The notes: a model not told the origin generated them from the sequence alone. A stretch of DNA of 64,000 nucleotides from Paraburkholderia metrosideri (GCF_904848625.1 NZ_CAJHCP010000012.1:1-64000); one strand, 5' to 3'. Positions 16,042 through 25,467 are shown, numbered from the stretch's first letter. Translations and numbers: made by a program.

Positions 16042-18144
16042 ATGGTCTACCCCACCCTTCGAGACTGGCTGTTCTCCGTCAAGACCTTCGCCGCGGCCAT
16101 GATCGCGCTCTACATCGGCCTGTGGTTCGAACTGCCGCGGCCGTACTGGGCGATGGCCACCGTCTACATCGTGTCGAATCCGTTCGTTGGCGCGACCCGT
16201 TCCAAGGCGCTGTACCGGGCGCTGGGTACCGCGCTCGGCGCGTCGGCCGCGGTACTGCTGGTGCCGCCGTTCGTCGAATCGCCATATCTGTTCAGCGTGA
16301 TCGTCGCCTTGTGGACCGGCACCCTCCTGTATCTCGCCGTGTCCGACCGCACCGCGCGCAGCTATGTGTTCATGCTGGCCGGCTACACGATGCCGATCAT
16401 CGCGCTGCCCTCGGTCACCAATCCCGCCGGCGTGTTCGATCTCGCTGTCAGCCGTACCGAAGAAATTCTGGTCGGCATTGTGTGCGCGAGCGTGGTGGGA
16501 AGCGTGCTGTTACCGAGCCGGCTCGCGCCCACCATCATCGAGCGAACCGACGCGTGGTTCCGCGACGCCGCGTTCTACGCCACCGAAACGCTGTCCGGCC
16601 GGATCGCCGGCGCGCAGATTTCGGGTGCGCGGCAACGGCTCGCGGGCATCATCAACGGTCTGGAACTGCTGCTGAGCCAGCTTGCCTACGACCACACCCG
16701 CCCCGACGTGGTGGGCCGCGCGCATGAGTTGCGCGGACGCATGCAGTTGTTTCTGCCGATCATGTCATCGCTCGCCGATCCGCTGATCGCGCTGTACAAC
16801 AGCGGCCGGCAAACCTGGCCCGAAGGTCTCGAAGCGCTGCTCAACGATGTGATCAAGTGGTTCGGGCAGCCGCTGCCCGCGCCCAGCCAGGGCTATCACG
16901 CCGACGAAACCGCCAACGCATTGCGCGCCCGCATCGCGGCGATGAAGCCGCCCGCGGCCGCGCTGACAAGCTGGGACGGCGCGTTACTCTCCAACGCGCT
17001 GTGGCGCATGCAGCAGGTGATCGATGTATGGCAGGACTGCTGTTCGCTGCGCGTCATCATCACGCGCGAACAGGGCTCGTGGCGGCCGCATTTTCGCCAT
17101 TGGCGGCTGGGCGGCACCGCGCGCTTCTACGATCGCGGCATCATGCTGTTCTCGACCGGCTCGGCGGCCGCAGCGGTGGTGCTTGCGTGCAGCATCTGGA
17201 TCAGCTCCGGCTGGAACGACGGCGCGGGCGCGGTGACGCTGGCCGCCGTGGCCGTCTGCTTCTTCGCCGCGCTCGACGAACCCGCGCCGATGGTGATGCG
17301 CTTTTTCCTCGCGACCGGCATCAGCGTGGTCGCCGCAGGTATCTATCTGTTCGCGGTGCTGCCGCACGTGCACGACTTTCCGATGCTGGTGATCCTGTTC
17401 GCCGCGCCGTTCATCCTGGTCGGCACGCTGATCCCGCGTCCGCAGTTCAACATGGCGACGGTGCTGGTCGCGGTGAACACGGCGACCTTCATCAGCATTC
17501 AGGATGCGTACGACGCGAACTTCCTCGTGTTCATGAACAGCAATCTCGCGGGGCTGGCCGGGCTGCTGTACGCGTATATCTGGACGCGCGTGACGCGCCC
17601 GTTCGGCGCCGAACTCGCGGCGTCGCGCCTGCTGCGCTCCAGCTGGGCCGACGTGGCGTTGACCGCGTCGACGTTGCCGATCGAAGATCCGCGCAACCTG
17701 GCCGCGCGCATGCTCGACCGTTTGATGCAGTTGATCCCGCGCCTGGCCGCCACCGACGATCACCGTCACCCGTCAATTGAAAGCTTCCGCGATCTGCGCA
17801 TCGCGTTCAACGCGCTCGACCTGCGCCGGCTGACCCGCAAGCTCGGCGGCGAATCACCGGCCGAGATCGCCAACGTACTGGATGGAGTGCGTATTTACTA
17901 CGAAGACTGCGTCAATGACCGCAAGCGTGTCACGGTGCCGGAGAGCCTGATGGCGTCGATCGACACCGCGCTCGCGCGCGTCGTCTCGCAAGGGCTCGCC
18001 AATGCCGCCGCGCCAACCGCAACCTCGTCAACCTCGGCACGCCTGTTGCGCGACGCGCTGCACGCGCTGGTCGGCTTGCGTCTTTCGCTGTTTCCGGCCA
18101 CGCTGGTAAAACCGACGCCGCCCGAATCGGAGACCGCCGCCTGA
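16042..18144 (+). CDS. FUSC-family efflux pump inner-membrane component (AaeB-like)
   Basis: This 700-residue protein has the FUSC layout: N-terminal helices (residues 12-160, including WAMATVYIVSNPFVGATRSKA), a central soluble region (about 170-340), a second membrane block (about 360-510) and a cytoplasmic C-terminal domain. The set of FUSC, DUF1656, HlyD and NodT-type genes is a known tripartite efflux arrangement for aromatic carboxylic acids and fusaric-acid-like compounds. This is the transporter of that set, lying 6 nt after the MarR gene. Substrate inferred only. Confidence 0.93.
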   Translation: MVYPTLRDWLFSVKTFAAAMIALYIGLWFELPRPYWAMATVYIVSNPFVGATRSKALYRALGTALGASAAVLLVPPFVESPYLFSVIVALWTGTLLYLAVSDRTARSYVFMLAGYTMPIIALPSVTNPAGVFDLAVSRTEEILVGIVCASVVGSVLLPSRLAPTIIERTDAWFRDAAFYATETLSGRIAGAQISGARQRLAGIINGLELLLSQLAYDHTRPDVVGRAHELRGRMQLFLPIMSSLADPLIALYNSGRQTWPEGLEALLNDVIKWFGQPLPAPSQGYHADETANALRARIAAMKPPAAALTSWDGALLSNALWRMQQVIDVWQDCCSLRVIITREQGSWRPHFRHWRLGGTARFYDRGIMLFSTGSAAAAVVLACSIWISSGWNDGAGAVTLAAVAVCFFAALDEPAPMVMRFFLATGISVVAAGIYLFAVLPHVHDFPMLVILFAAPFILVGTLIPRPQFNMATVLVAVNTATFISIQDAYDANFLVFMNSNLAGLAGLLYAYIWTRVTRPFGAELAASRLLRSSWADVALTASTLPIEDPRNLAARMLDRLMQLIPRLAATDDHRHPSIESFRDLRIAFNALDLRRLTRKLGGESPAEIANVLDGVRIYYEDCVNDRKRVTVPESLMASIDTALARVVSQGLANAAAPTATSSTSARLLRDALHALVGLRLSLFPATLVKPTPPESETAA

Positions 18145-18183
18145 TGCGCCCAATCCGCTCTCCACTCTTTTCCAGTTATCGCG

Positions 18184-18393
18184 ATGATCGGTGAAATCGA
18201 TGTTTTCGGCGTATTCGTGCCAGCCATTCTCGTGCTGATGCTGATCGCCTATCTGATCAATCTGGTCATCCGCACGGTGCTGGCGCGCGTCGGTTTCTAC
18301 CGGCTCGTCTGGCATCGTTCCATCTTCGATCTCGGCATCTATGTGCTGGTGCTGGGCCTTGTCGTTGTCGTTTCGCACAGACTAATAACGTGA
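18184..18393 (+). CDS. DUF1656 small membrane protein of efflux system
   Basis: This 69-residue protein has two membrane helices (about 8-30 and 45-65) and matches the DUF1656 family (YdhI/AaeX-type), which almost always lies between FUSC and HlyD genes. Its TGA overlaps the GTG start of the HlyD gene by four bases. It is probably an accessory part of the pump; its exact role is not established. Confidence 0.9.
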   Translation: MIGEIDVFGVFVPAILVLMLIAYLINLVIRTVLARVGFYRLVWHRSIFDLGIYVLVLGLVVVVSHRLIT

Positions 18394-19472
18394 AAAAAAC
18401 CTGGTTCTCCGTCGGTCAGATTCTGCTGACCCTGATCGTCGTCGTGGTTGCAGCCCTGGTGCTGTGGAAACTGGTCGCCTATTACATGTTCGCGCCATGG
18501 ACCCGCGACGGGCACGTACGCGCCGACGTGATTCAGGTTGCGCCGGATATCTCGGGGCTGATCTCGTCGGTCGAGGTCGTGGACAACCAGCAGGTCAAGC
18601 AAGGGCAGGTGCTGTTCGTGATCGACCAGGCGCGCTATACGCTCGCACTGCGTCAGGCGGAAGCCACCGCGCAGCAGCGTCGCGCAACGCTCGATCAGGC
18701 GCGCCGCGAAGATGCGCGTAACCGCAAGCTCGGCAACCTCGTCGCTGCCGAAGTCGCGGAAGAAAGCCGCTCGCGTGTCGAAGCGGGCGAAGCCGCGCTC
18801 GCCGATGCGAACGTGGCGATCGATACCGCGAAGCTGAACCTGCAGCGCTCGACGATCCACAGCCCGGTCGACGGTTATCTGAATGATCGCGCGCCGCGCG
18901 CCGGCGAGTTCGTCTCGGCAGGCCGCGCAGTGGTCGCCGTAGTGGATATGCATTCGTTCCGCGTCGACGGTTACTTTGAAGAAACCAAGTTGCGCGGGAT
19001 CGACATCGGCCAGCGGGTCGATATCTCGGTGATGGGCGAGCCGACGCTGCTGCGTGGGCATGTGCAGAGTATCGTCGCCGGCATCGAGGACCGTGACCGC
19101 ACGCAAGGTTCGAATCTGCTGCCGAACGTGAATCCGGCGTTTAGCTGGGTGCGGCTTGCTCAACGGATTCCTGTGCGTGTCGCACTCGATGAAGTGCCTG
19201 CCGACTTCCGCATGATCGCGGGGCGAACCGCGACGGTGTCGGTGCAGGATCTGTCGCCGGTGAGAAGGCGGCCGGCGCCGGGCGCGTCGGGCGCGGTGGA
19301 CGCGTCGGCTCCTGACGCGGCTTCGGCTTCGGCTTCGGCTTCGGCTTCGGCTTCGGCTTCGGCTTCGGCTTCGGCTTCGGCTTCGGCTTCGGCTTCGGCC
19401 AACTCCGCGGCTCCCGCTGCTTCAGCGGCGCAACCGGCCTCCGCCGCCACCTCTTCGGGCGCGTCGCAATGA
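18390..19472 (+). CDS. HlyD-family periplasmic adaptor (AaeA-like) with Ala-Ser repeat tail
   Basis: This 360-residue protein starts at a GTG that overlaps the DUF1656 stop (GTGA). It has one N-terminal membrane helix (about 10-30), a lipoyl-like half (DGHVRADVIQVAPDISG), an alpha-hairpin and a beta-barrel region (DGYLNDRAPRAGEFVSAG). It bridges the FUSC pump and the outer-membrane channel. The C-terminus holds an unusual Ala-Ser dipeptide run (about residues 311-336) encoded by a pure hexanucleotide repeat, beyond the normal adaptor fold. Its stop overlaps the NodT start as ATGA. Confidence 0.92.
   Translation: MKKTWFSVGQILLTLIVVVVAALVLWKLVAYYMFAPWTRDGHVRADVIQVAPDISGLISSVEVVDNQQVKQGQVLFVIDQARYTLALRQAEATAQQRRATLDQARREDARNRKLGNLVAAEVAEESRSRVEAGEAALADANVAIDTAKLNLQRSTIHSPVDGYLNDRAPRAGEFVSAGRAVVAVVDMHSFRVDGYFEETKLRGIDIGQRVDISVMGEPTLLRGHVQSIVAGIEDRDRTQGSNLLPNVNPAFSWVRLAQRIPVRVALDEVPADFRMIAGRTATVSVQDLSPVRRRPAPGASGAVDASAPDAASASASASASASASASASASASASASANSAAPAASAAQPASAATSSGASQ
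19321..19398 (+). repeat. 13 x CTTCGG hexanucleotide repeat in HlyD gene
   Basis: Thirteen uninterrupted copies of the 6-bp unit CTTCGG encode alternating Ala and Ser. Because the unit is a multiple of three, gain or loss of copies changes the tail length without breaking the frame. The repeat is perfect over 78 bp, which suggests recent expansion by slippage. Confidence 0.95.
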
Positions 19473-21001
19473 AGCTGCCGCGCTCCCTGCCCTTCCTGCC
19501 GCTGCTGCCGCTTTTACCGCTGGCCATTGCGCTCAACGGCTGTACGACGGTCGGCCCCAATTATTCGTTGCCGCAGCAGGCGATGATCAACGCGCCGCTC
19601 GCCAATGGGTCGATCGAAGGTTCCGACACCGCGCTGACCTCGCAAGCGAACGTGCCCGCCATCTGGTGGAAGATGTACGACGATCCGGTGTTGAACAGCC
19701 TCGTCGACGAAGCGCTGCAATCGAACACCAACCTGCGTGTCGCAGCCGCGAACCTCGCGCGCTCGCGTGAAGCGCTGGGCATCGCGCAGGCGCAGGGCGG
19801 CTTCTCCGGCAAAGCATCGGCAGCGGTCGAACGCGCGCAGGAATCGGCGGAACAATACCTGTTGTTCGAGAAACTGCCGGTCGCGAACGAGGGCGACTTC
19901 GGCATCAGCATTTCGTACGAATTCGACCTGTTCGGCAAACTGCGGCGCGGCGTGGAAGCGGCGCAGGCCGATACCGAGTCCGTGCAGGCCGCTGGCGATC
20001 TCGCGCGGATCAACGTGGTCGCGGACGTGGTGCGCGCTTACGTCGAACAATGCTCGGCCGCCGAGGAACTCAGGATCGCGCAACAGTCGCTCGCATTGCA
20101 GAAGCAGCGCGTGGACGTGTCGCGCCGTCTGCGTGATGCGGGGCGTGGCAATCAGCCCGACGTGACGCGCGGCCAGACTCAGGTCGATACGTTGTCGGCG
20201 GATATTCCGCGCTACACGGCGCGTCGCAAGATCGCGCAATACCAGCTTGCTGCACTGCTGGCCCGTGCGCCGTCCAACCTGCCGCCAGCGGTGCTGGCGT
20301 GTGACCGGCTGCCGCAAATCCATCAACCGATTCCGGTTGGCGACGGCGCGGGGTTACTCAAGCGTCGTCCCGATGTGCGCGAGGCCGAGCGTCAACTGGC
20401 GGCGTCGACGGCGCGTATTGGCGTGGCCACCGGCGCGTTGTATCCGACGATCAGCTTCGGCGCATCGGCGGGCTATACCGGGATTCTCGAAGACATCCCG
20501 ACCTTGCCGACCGCGCGTTGGGCGTTGGGTCCGCTGATCAACTGGAACTTTCCGACCAACGGCGCGCGCGGCCGGGTGCGTGAGGCGGAGGCGTCGAGCA
20601 ATGTCGCGCTCGCCAGGTTCGACGGCGTGGTGTTGACGGCGCTGCGCGAGACCGAGACCAATCTCGCCACTTATGCGTCCGATTACGCGCGTGCCGAGTC
20701 GCTGCGTGCTGCGTTGAAGTCGGCGAGCGAGTCGGCCGATGAAACGCACCGGCTGTATCTCGCGGGACGTGAATCGTTTATCTCGGATCTGGATGCAACG
20801 CGCACGCTGACCTCGACGAAGTCGCAAGTGGCGGCAGCAGAAGGCCAGGTGGCGGTCGACCAGGTCAATCTGTTCCTCGCGCTGGGCGGCGGCTGGGAAA
20901 CGGATCCGGCTGCGCAGGGTGCACCAGCGGCGAGTTCGGGCAAGAACGTGCCCGCCTCGCCCGCAACGACGGCAACCGCTACACCCACGAAAGCGCCCTG
21001 A
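19469..21001 (+). CDS. NodT-family outer-membrane efflux lipoprotein
   Basis: This 510-residue protein has a lipoprotein signal peptide with lipobox cysteine at about residue 25 (LNGC), followed by two tandem OEP (TolC-like) domains. The signature segment VPAIWWKMYDDPVLNSLVDEAL marks the RND/NodT outer-membrane factor family. It completes the pump as the outer-membrane channel and overlaps the HlyD gene by four bases. The C-terminal 35 residues are rich in Ala, Thr and Pro and probably lie in the periplasm. Confidence 0.93.
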   Translation: MKLPRSLPFLPLLPLLPLAIALNGCTTVGPNYSLPQQAMINAPLANGSIEGSDTALTSQANVPAIWWKMYDDPVLNSLVDEALQSNTNLRVAAANLARSREALGIAQAQGGFSGKASAAVERAQESAEQYLLFEKLPVANEGDFGISISYEFDLFGKLRRGVEAAQADTESVQAAGDLARINVVADVVRAYVEQCSAAEELRIAQQSLALQKQRVDVSRRLRDAGRGNQPDVTRGQTQVDTLSADIPRYTARRKIAQYQLAALLARAPSNLPPAVLACDRLPQIHQPIPVGDGAGLLKRRPDVREAERQLAASTARIGVATGALYPTISFGASAGYTGILEDIPTLPTARWALGPLINWNFPTNGARGRVREAEASSNVALARFDGVVLTALRETETNLATYASDYARAESLRAALKSASESADETHRLYLAGRESFISDLDATRTLTSTKSQVAAAEGQVAVDQVNLFLALGGGWETDPAAQGAPAASSGKNVPASPATTATATPTKAP

Positions 21002-21057
21002 TCTGCCGACGCATTGTTTTTGACAAGCTTTCTTTTAGCTTTCAAATCCGGTTAAAT

Positions 21058-21091
21058 ACGTGCCATCAACCAGCCACTTTTGGAGGCACGT
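21058..21091 (+). promoter_or_regulatory. hairpin covering the ribosome-binding site of a 30-residue ORF
   Basis: ACGTGCC (21058-21064) can pair with GGCACGT (21085-21091). The right arm includes part of the GGAGG ribosome-binding site (21082-21086) and ends at the base before the ATG at 21092. Such a stem would hide the site and could regulate translation. A TTGACA box lies upstream (21020-21025), with only a weak -10 match. Confidence 0.4.
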
Positions 21092-21184
21092 ATGTCGGAT
21101 TTCATGCGCGGCGTAGTTTCGTTGGGCGGATGCATCGGCATCTTCACGGCGGTCGTTGCAGTCGTGGAAATGCTCACGAATTGA
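21092..21184 (+). CDS. 30-residue small membrane protein
   Basis: This short frame starts MSDFMRGVVSLGG and ends EMLTN, with a hydrophobic stretch (about residues 8-26) long enough for one membrane helix. A strong GGAGG lies 5 nt before the ATG. It sits in its own gap between the efflux operon and a convergent gene. I do not recognise a named family. The good ribosome-binding site, the membrane-protein-like composition and the hairpin upstream support it as a real gene. Confidence 0.55.
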   Translation: MSDFMRGVVSLGGCIGIFTAVVAVVEMLTN

Positions 21185-21223
21185 GCGCGTTGGGTTCGGC
21201 GCGTTCGGCGCGTCCTGCCGGTG

Positions 21224-21682
21224 TCAGGCAGCAGCCCGGTTCGCCGCCTGATGAATCGCTGCCCGCACGCGCGGATACGTGCCGCACCGGCACACGATAT
21301 GACTCATGGCCGCGTCGATATCGGCGTCGGTGGGATGCGGTTTTTGCTTGAGCAACGCGCTCGCCGCCATCAGCTGCGCGCTTTGGCAATAGCCGCATTG
21401 CACGACGTCGAGATCGATCCATGCGGCTTTGAGTGCCTGCGCTTCCGGGCCCTGAACGCCTTCAATGGTCGTGATTTTCTGCGTATGCAGGCTCGACATC
21501 AGCGTCTGACACGACAGACAGGCGGCGCCATCCAGATGAATCGTGCAGGCGCCGCAAATGCCCACGCCACAGCCGAACTTGGTCCCGGTCATGCCGAGGT
21601 CGCAACGCAGCACCCATAACAGCGGCATGTCAGGGTCGGCCTGCACGGCAACGGCCAGCCCATTGATGTTTAGCGATCCCAT
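21224..21682 (-). CDS. iorA: [2Fe-2S] subunit of molybdenum hydroxylase (IorA-like)
   Basis: This 152-residue protein has a plant-type ferredoxin domain with cysteines 38, 43, 46 and 58 (GCGVGICGAC...LSC), and a helical domain with cysteines 95, 98, 130 and 132 (QCGYCQ, CRCG). These bind two [2Fe-2S] clusters. It is the small electron-transfer subunit of a xanthine-oxidase-family enzyme such as isoquinoline 1-oxidoreductase or aldehyde dehydrogenase. It lies 51 nt downstream of its large-subunit gene and has a good GGAGACGAGG ribosome-binding region. Confidence 0.9.
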   Translation of the reverse strand: MGSLNINGLAVAVQADPDMPLLWVLRCDLGMTGTKFGCGVGICGACTIHLDGAACLSCQTLMSSLHTQKITTIEGVQGPEAQALKAAWIDLDVVQCGYCQSAQLMAASALLKQKPHPTDADIDAAMSHIVCRCGTYPRVRAAIHQAANRAAA

Positions 21683-21733
21683 CCTCGTCTCCTGAATTGC
21701 TGCCTTTGTCTGGCCCGGATGCAGGTCCGACTT

Positions 21734-24004
21734 TCAATCGAGCTTCAACGGCAACTTCCGCAAGCGCTTGCCCGTCAGCGCAAACACCGCATTCGCCACG
21801 GCTGGCGCAACCGGCGGCACGCCGGGCTCGCCGACACCTTGCGGGTGCATCTGGCTCGGCATGATGTCGGTCTCGATCACCGGACAGTCGTTCATCCGCA
21901 CCACCGGAAAATCCACGAAATTTTTCTGCTGCACCTGGCCGCCGACAATCGTGATCTCGTCCTGCAACGCGGTCGACAGACCGAACACGATCCCACTTTC
22001 CATCTGCTGACGGATCAGGTTCGGATTCACAGGCAGTCCGCAATCGATTACACACACCACCCGATGCACACGAATCGCGTTGTCCGGCCCGATCGACACC
22101 TCCGCCACCTGAGCGACGACACTACCGAATGCTTCATGCAGCGCAACACCGCGTGCGCGCGGTGCGCCGTCGGCGGCATGGGTCAGCGGATGCTCCCAGT
22201 CCGACAGCACAGCGATTCGCTTTAACACCGCCAGATGCCGTGGATGCTGGGCGAGTAGCGCCGCACGAAAAGCAATCGGGTCCTGGCCGGTGGCGACGGC
22301 GAGTTCATCGGTGAAGCTCTCGGTGAAGAACGCCTGATGCGAGTGGCCGACCGAGCGCCAGAAACCCACCGGCACCGGCAACTCGACGATCTTGTGCGCA
22401 ACCCGTGCAGTGGGCCATTCGTAGGGTTGATCGAACGCGCCTTCGCAAGTGGTTTTGTCGATCGGAATGCGCGGCAGGCCGTAATAACGTGCGAGCGCTT
22501 CCGGCACGATCGCCTGACTCGCCGACGTGCTGCGCCACGCAACCAGCTTGCCGGCGGCGTCGAAGCCAGCCGCGAGCCGCGACACACAAGCCGGACGATA
22601 AAAGTCATGGGTGAAATCCTGCGCCCGCGACCAGATCGTTTGCACCGGACGACCGCCGCCCTCGCGCGCAATCACGGCCGCCTGCGCGATGAAATCGAGT
22701 TCCAGCCGCCGCCCGAACGCACCGCCCAGCAATTGCGTTTGCACATCGACTTTATCGGCGTCGATATCCAGCGCCTTGGCGACATGCTGCCGAGCGAGTG
22801 CGGGCACTTGCGTCGAGACCCAGATCGTCGCTGCGCCATCCGCGACCTGCACGGTGCAATTGACCGGTTCGACCGCGCCATGGGCAAGGTACGGCGCGTG
22901 ATACTCGGCGGCGACGGTGCGCGCCGCGCCCCTCATCGCGGCATCGACATTGCCACGATGAAAGTACGCGTGACCGTCGCTGTCATCGAGCGCCTGCGCG
23001 AGGCGGACATCCACGTTCGCACTCGACACTGTCGACGCCGCGCCATTGGCCCAGTCCACGTTGATCGCCGTCACTGCGTTCATCGCGCGAAACGGGTTGT
23101 CCGCGATGACCGCGACGCCGCCTGTGCCTCCACCGTACGGCGGAAACGCAAACGCCTTGATGAAGCCCGGCATGGCGGCGGCGGGTATCGCGTCGAAGTG
23201 CGCGACCGCACCGCCCAATGTCGGGCACATCACGACGCTGGCATACAGCAGGCCGTCGGGCAGCACGTCGATGTCAAAGCGTGCCGTGCCGTTGATCTTC
23301 GACGCCGTTTCGAGGCGGCGTACCGGCTTGCCGATCAGCTTGAAGTCGGCGGGACTTTTTAGCCTGACGTTGCGCGGCAACGCCTGCTGCGCAGCCATCG
23401 ACGACAACTCGCCAAAGCTCGCCTGATGTCCCGATGGATGCACGATGTGGCCGCTTTCGGCGCGGCATTCGTCGGCACGTACGTGCCATTGTTCGGCGGC
23501 CGCGCCGATCAGCATCGCGCGCGCCGACGCGCCGGCCTCACGCATCGGTGTCCAAAGATCGTTGATACTCGACGATCCGCCGGTCATCATCGTGCCAACC
23601 TCGCGAATCAGCTTGCGGGTGTACCAGACCGTGCTGCGCTTCACGATGCTGTCGTCGTCGGGACGGAACGGCAGGTCGTCGATGATGCTTTGCACGCTGT
23701 TGTAGATATTGTCGATCGGCGCATCTTCCACACGTACCTGCGACCAGTCGGCGTCCAGTTCTTCGGCGAGCAACATCGCGAGACCGGTATGGATGCCCTG
23801 CCCCATTTCCGCCTTGCACATCATGATCGTCACGCTGTTGTCGGCGGCAATCTTGACCCAGCCGTTCAACGCGATCTGCGCGCCTTGCGCGGGCAACGGC
23901 GCCGACGTGGTCAGACGCTGACCTGGCGGCAACACGGACCATCCGACCAGCAACGCGCCGAAAGCACCCGCGCCGCCAAGCAGGAAGGTTCTGCGCTTTA
24001 ACAT
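21734..24004 (-). CDS. iorB: molybdopterin-binding subunit of xanthine-oxidase-family enzyme (IorB-like)
   Basis: This protein of about 756 residues starts with a twin-arginine signal (LKRRTFLLGGAGAFGALLVG), so the folded enzyme should be exported with its cofactor. The catalytic glutamate of the family appears as Glu726 in GVGEPGVP. Only the large and [2Fe-2S] subunits are present, with no FAD subunit, which is the two-subunit IorAB pattern; electrons would then pass to a cytochrome or another carrier not encoded here. I chose ATG 24004 because it begins right at the Tat signal. Likely oxidises an aldehyde or N-heterocycle; substrate unknown. Confidence 0.88.
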   Translation of the reverse strand: MLKRRTFLLGGAGAFGALLVGWSVLPPGQRLTTSAPLPAQGAQIALNGWVKIAADNSVTIMMCKAEMGQGIHTGLAMLLAEELDADWSQVRVEDAPIDNIYNSVQSIIDDLPFRPDDDSIVKRSTVWYTRKLIREVGTMMTGGSSSINDLWTPMREAGASARAMLIGAAAEQWHVRADECRAESGHIVHPSGHQASFGELSSMAAQQALPRNVRLKSPADFKLIGKPVRRLETASKINGTARFDIDVLPDGLLYASVVMCPTLGGAVAHFDAIPAAAMPGFIKAFAFPPYGGGTGGVAVIADNPFRAMNAVTAINVDWANGAASTVSSANVDVRLAQALDDSDGHAYFHRGNVDAAMRGAARTVAAEYHAPYLAHGAVEPVNCTVQVADGAATIWVSTQVPALARQHVAKALDIDADKVDVQTQLLGGAFGRRLELDFIAQAAVIAREGGGRPVQTIWSRAQDFTHDFYRPACVSRLAAGFDAAGKLVAWRSTSASQAIVPEALARYYGLPRIPIDKTTCEGAFDQPYEWPTARVAHKIVELPVPVGFWRSVGHSHQAFFTESFTDELAVATGQDPIAFRAALLAQHPRHLAVLKRIAVLSDWEHPLTHAADGAPRARGVALHEAFGSVVAQVAEVSIGPDNAIRVHRVVCVIDCGLPVNPNLIRQQMESGIVFGLSTALQDEITIVGGQVQQKNFVDFPVVRMNDCPVIETDIMPSQMHPQGVGEPGVPPVAPAVANAVFALTGKRLRKLPLKLD

Positions 24005-24209
24005 AACGTGGCTCGATCCGCCTTCACGATGGCAGGAAAGCTGGGAAAGCGCGGGCAATGAGTTGCGCCACGCAGTTTCTTCGGAATGGTAATAAGACGG
24101 CGCAGTGGGCGAGAGACTTAAATTCGTGTTCTCGGCTCAGACCGCGTTAGGGCGGGGGATGCAGCGAATGTGGCGGAAGGACGTAAATCGCGGGGCGTTT
24201 CATTAAATG

Positions 24210-24243
24210 ACGAGGGGCGCCGGCTTGCACTGGCGCTCCTCGT
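24210..24243. terminator. stem-loop after xylH
   Basis: ACGAGGGGCGCC (24210-24221) and GGCGCTCCTCGT (24232-24243) form a 12-bp inverted repeat with one mismatch, just downstream of the xylH stop on the minus strand. No run of U follows, so it may protect the mRNA end rather than terminate by itself. Confidence 0.45.
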
Positions 24244-24267
24244 GTACAGCGTCTATTTACACCACGC

Positions 24268-25467
24268 TCAGCGGCGGTTCGATCCCGACACGACGTCGAT
24301 CCACACGGCCAGCACGAGAATGCCGCCCTTGACGATCATCTGCCAGTACGCGTCGACGTCGAGCATCGACATGCCGTTATCGAGGCTGGCCATCACCAGC
24401 GCGCCGATCAATGCGCCGTATACGGTGCCGGAGCCGCCACGCATCGAGGTTCCGCCGATAAAGCACGCGGCGATCGCATCGAGTTCGCCCATCGAGCCCG
24501 CCGACGGCGAGCCGGCCGCGAGCCGCGCGGTGTTGATGACCCCGGCGAACGCACACATCAGCCCCATCAACGCGAAGATCGCGAGCTTCACACGGTTCGT
24601 GTTGACGCCCGACAGACGCGTCGCTTCGAGGTTGGAACCCACCGCATAAATACGGCGGCCGAACACGGTCTGCGTCGCGATCCACGTGAAGATGCCGAGC
24701 AACGCGAGCAACAGCAGAACCGGTACCGGAATGCCGCCGTAACGATCGAGCGTCGCCACGAAGCCCGCCAGAATCGCGCCCGCGGCAATCACTTTCGCCA
24801 CGTCCTGCCAGAACGGCACCACGGGCAACTGATAACGCTCGCGGTTTTGCCGCTGACGTATCGTCAGGAACGCCAGCAGCAAAAACAATACGACGGCCAG
24901 CGAATCGCCTGCGAGACGCGGCAGGTAGCCCTGTCCGACGAACACGAAATTGTCCGACACCGGCGCGATCGTCGATCCCCCCGTCACGCCGAGCAGAATG
25001 CCGCGATAGGCGAGCATGCCGCCGAGCCCGACAATGAACGACGGCACGCGGCGATAGGTCGACCACCAGCCGTTGAACAAGCCGACGAGCACCCCGAGCA
25101 GCATCACGACCGGCAACGTGACGGCGATCGGCCAGTGCAGGTTCACGTCGAAAATCGCCGCGACGCCGCCGAGCAGCCCGAGCAACGATCCAACCGACAG
25201 ATCGATTTCGCCGGCAATAATCACAAACACCATGCCGCATGCGAGCATGCCGGTAATCGACATTTGCCGCAGCAGGTTCGACAGATTGCGCGGCGTGACG
25301 AACGCACCATGCGTCAGCGCGGAAAAGAAAATCCAGATCACGGCCACGGCGATCAGCAACGCGAGAATCTTGTAGCGCGCAAAGAGTTGCTGAAGACGCT
25401 GTGAACTGCCGAGTGCGCCTCGTGGAGCAGTCGCGTCAGCGCGTTGAGTAGTAACGTCGGGGGTCAT
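24268..25467 (-). CDS. xylH: D-xylose ABC transporter permease
   Basis: This 399-residue integral membrane protein of the sugar ABC permease family (BPD_transp_2) has about ten helices. It contains the typical segments GEIDLSVGSLLGL, VPSFIVGLGGMLAYRGILLG and RLSGVNTNRVK. It matches XylH in length and is translated from an ATG overlapping the xylG stop by four bases. With XylF and XylG it forms the high-affinity xylose importer. It is the last gene of the xylA-xylF-xylG-xylH order. Confidence 0.94.
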   Translation of the reverse strand: MTPDVTTQRADATAPRGALGSSQRLQQLFARYKILALLIAVAVIWIFFSALTHGAFVTPRNLSNLLRQMSITGMLACGMVFVIIAGEIDLSVGSLLGLLGGVAAIFDVNLHWPIAVTLPVVMLLGVLVGLFNGWWSTYRRVPSFIVGLGGMLAYRGILLGVTGGSTIAPVSDNFVFVGQGYLPRLAGDSLAVVLFLLLAFLTIRQRQNRERYQLPVVPFWQDVAKVIAAGAILAGFVATLDRYGGIPVPVLLLLALLGIFTWIATQTVFGRRIYAVGSNLEATRLSGVNTNRVKLAIFALMGLMCAFAGVINTARLAAGSPSAGSMGELDAIAACFIGGTSMRGGSGTVYGALIGALVMASLDNGMSMLDVDAYWQMIVKGGILVLAVWIDVVSGSNRR

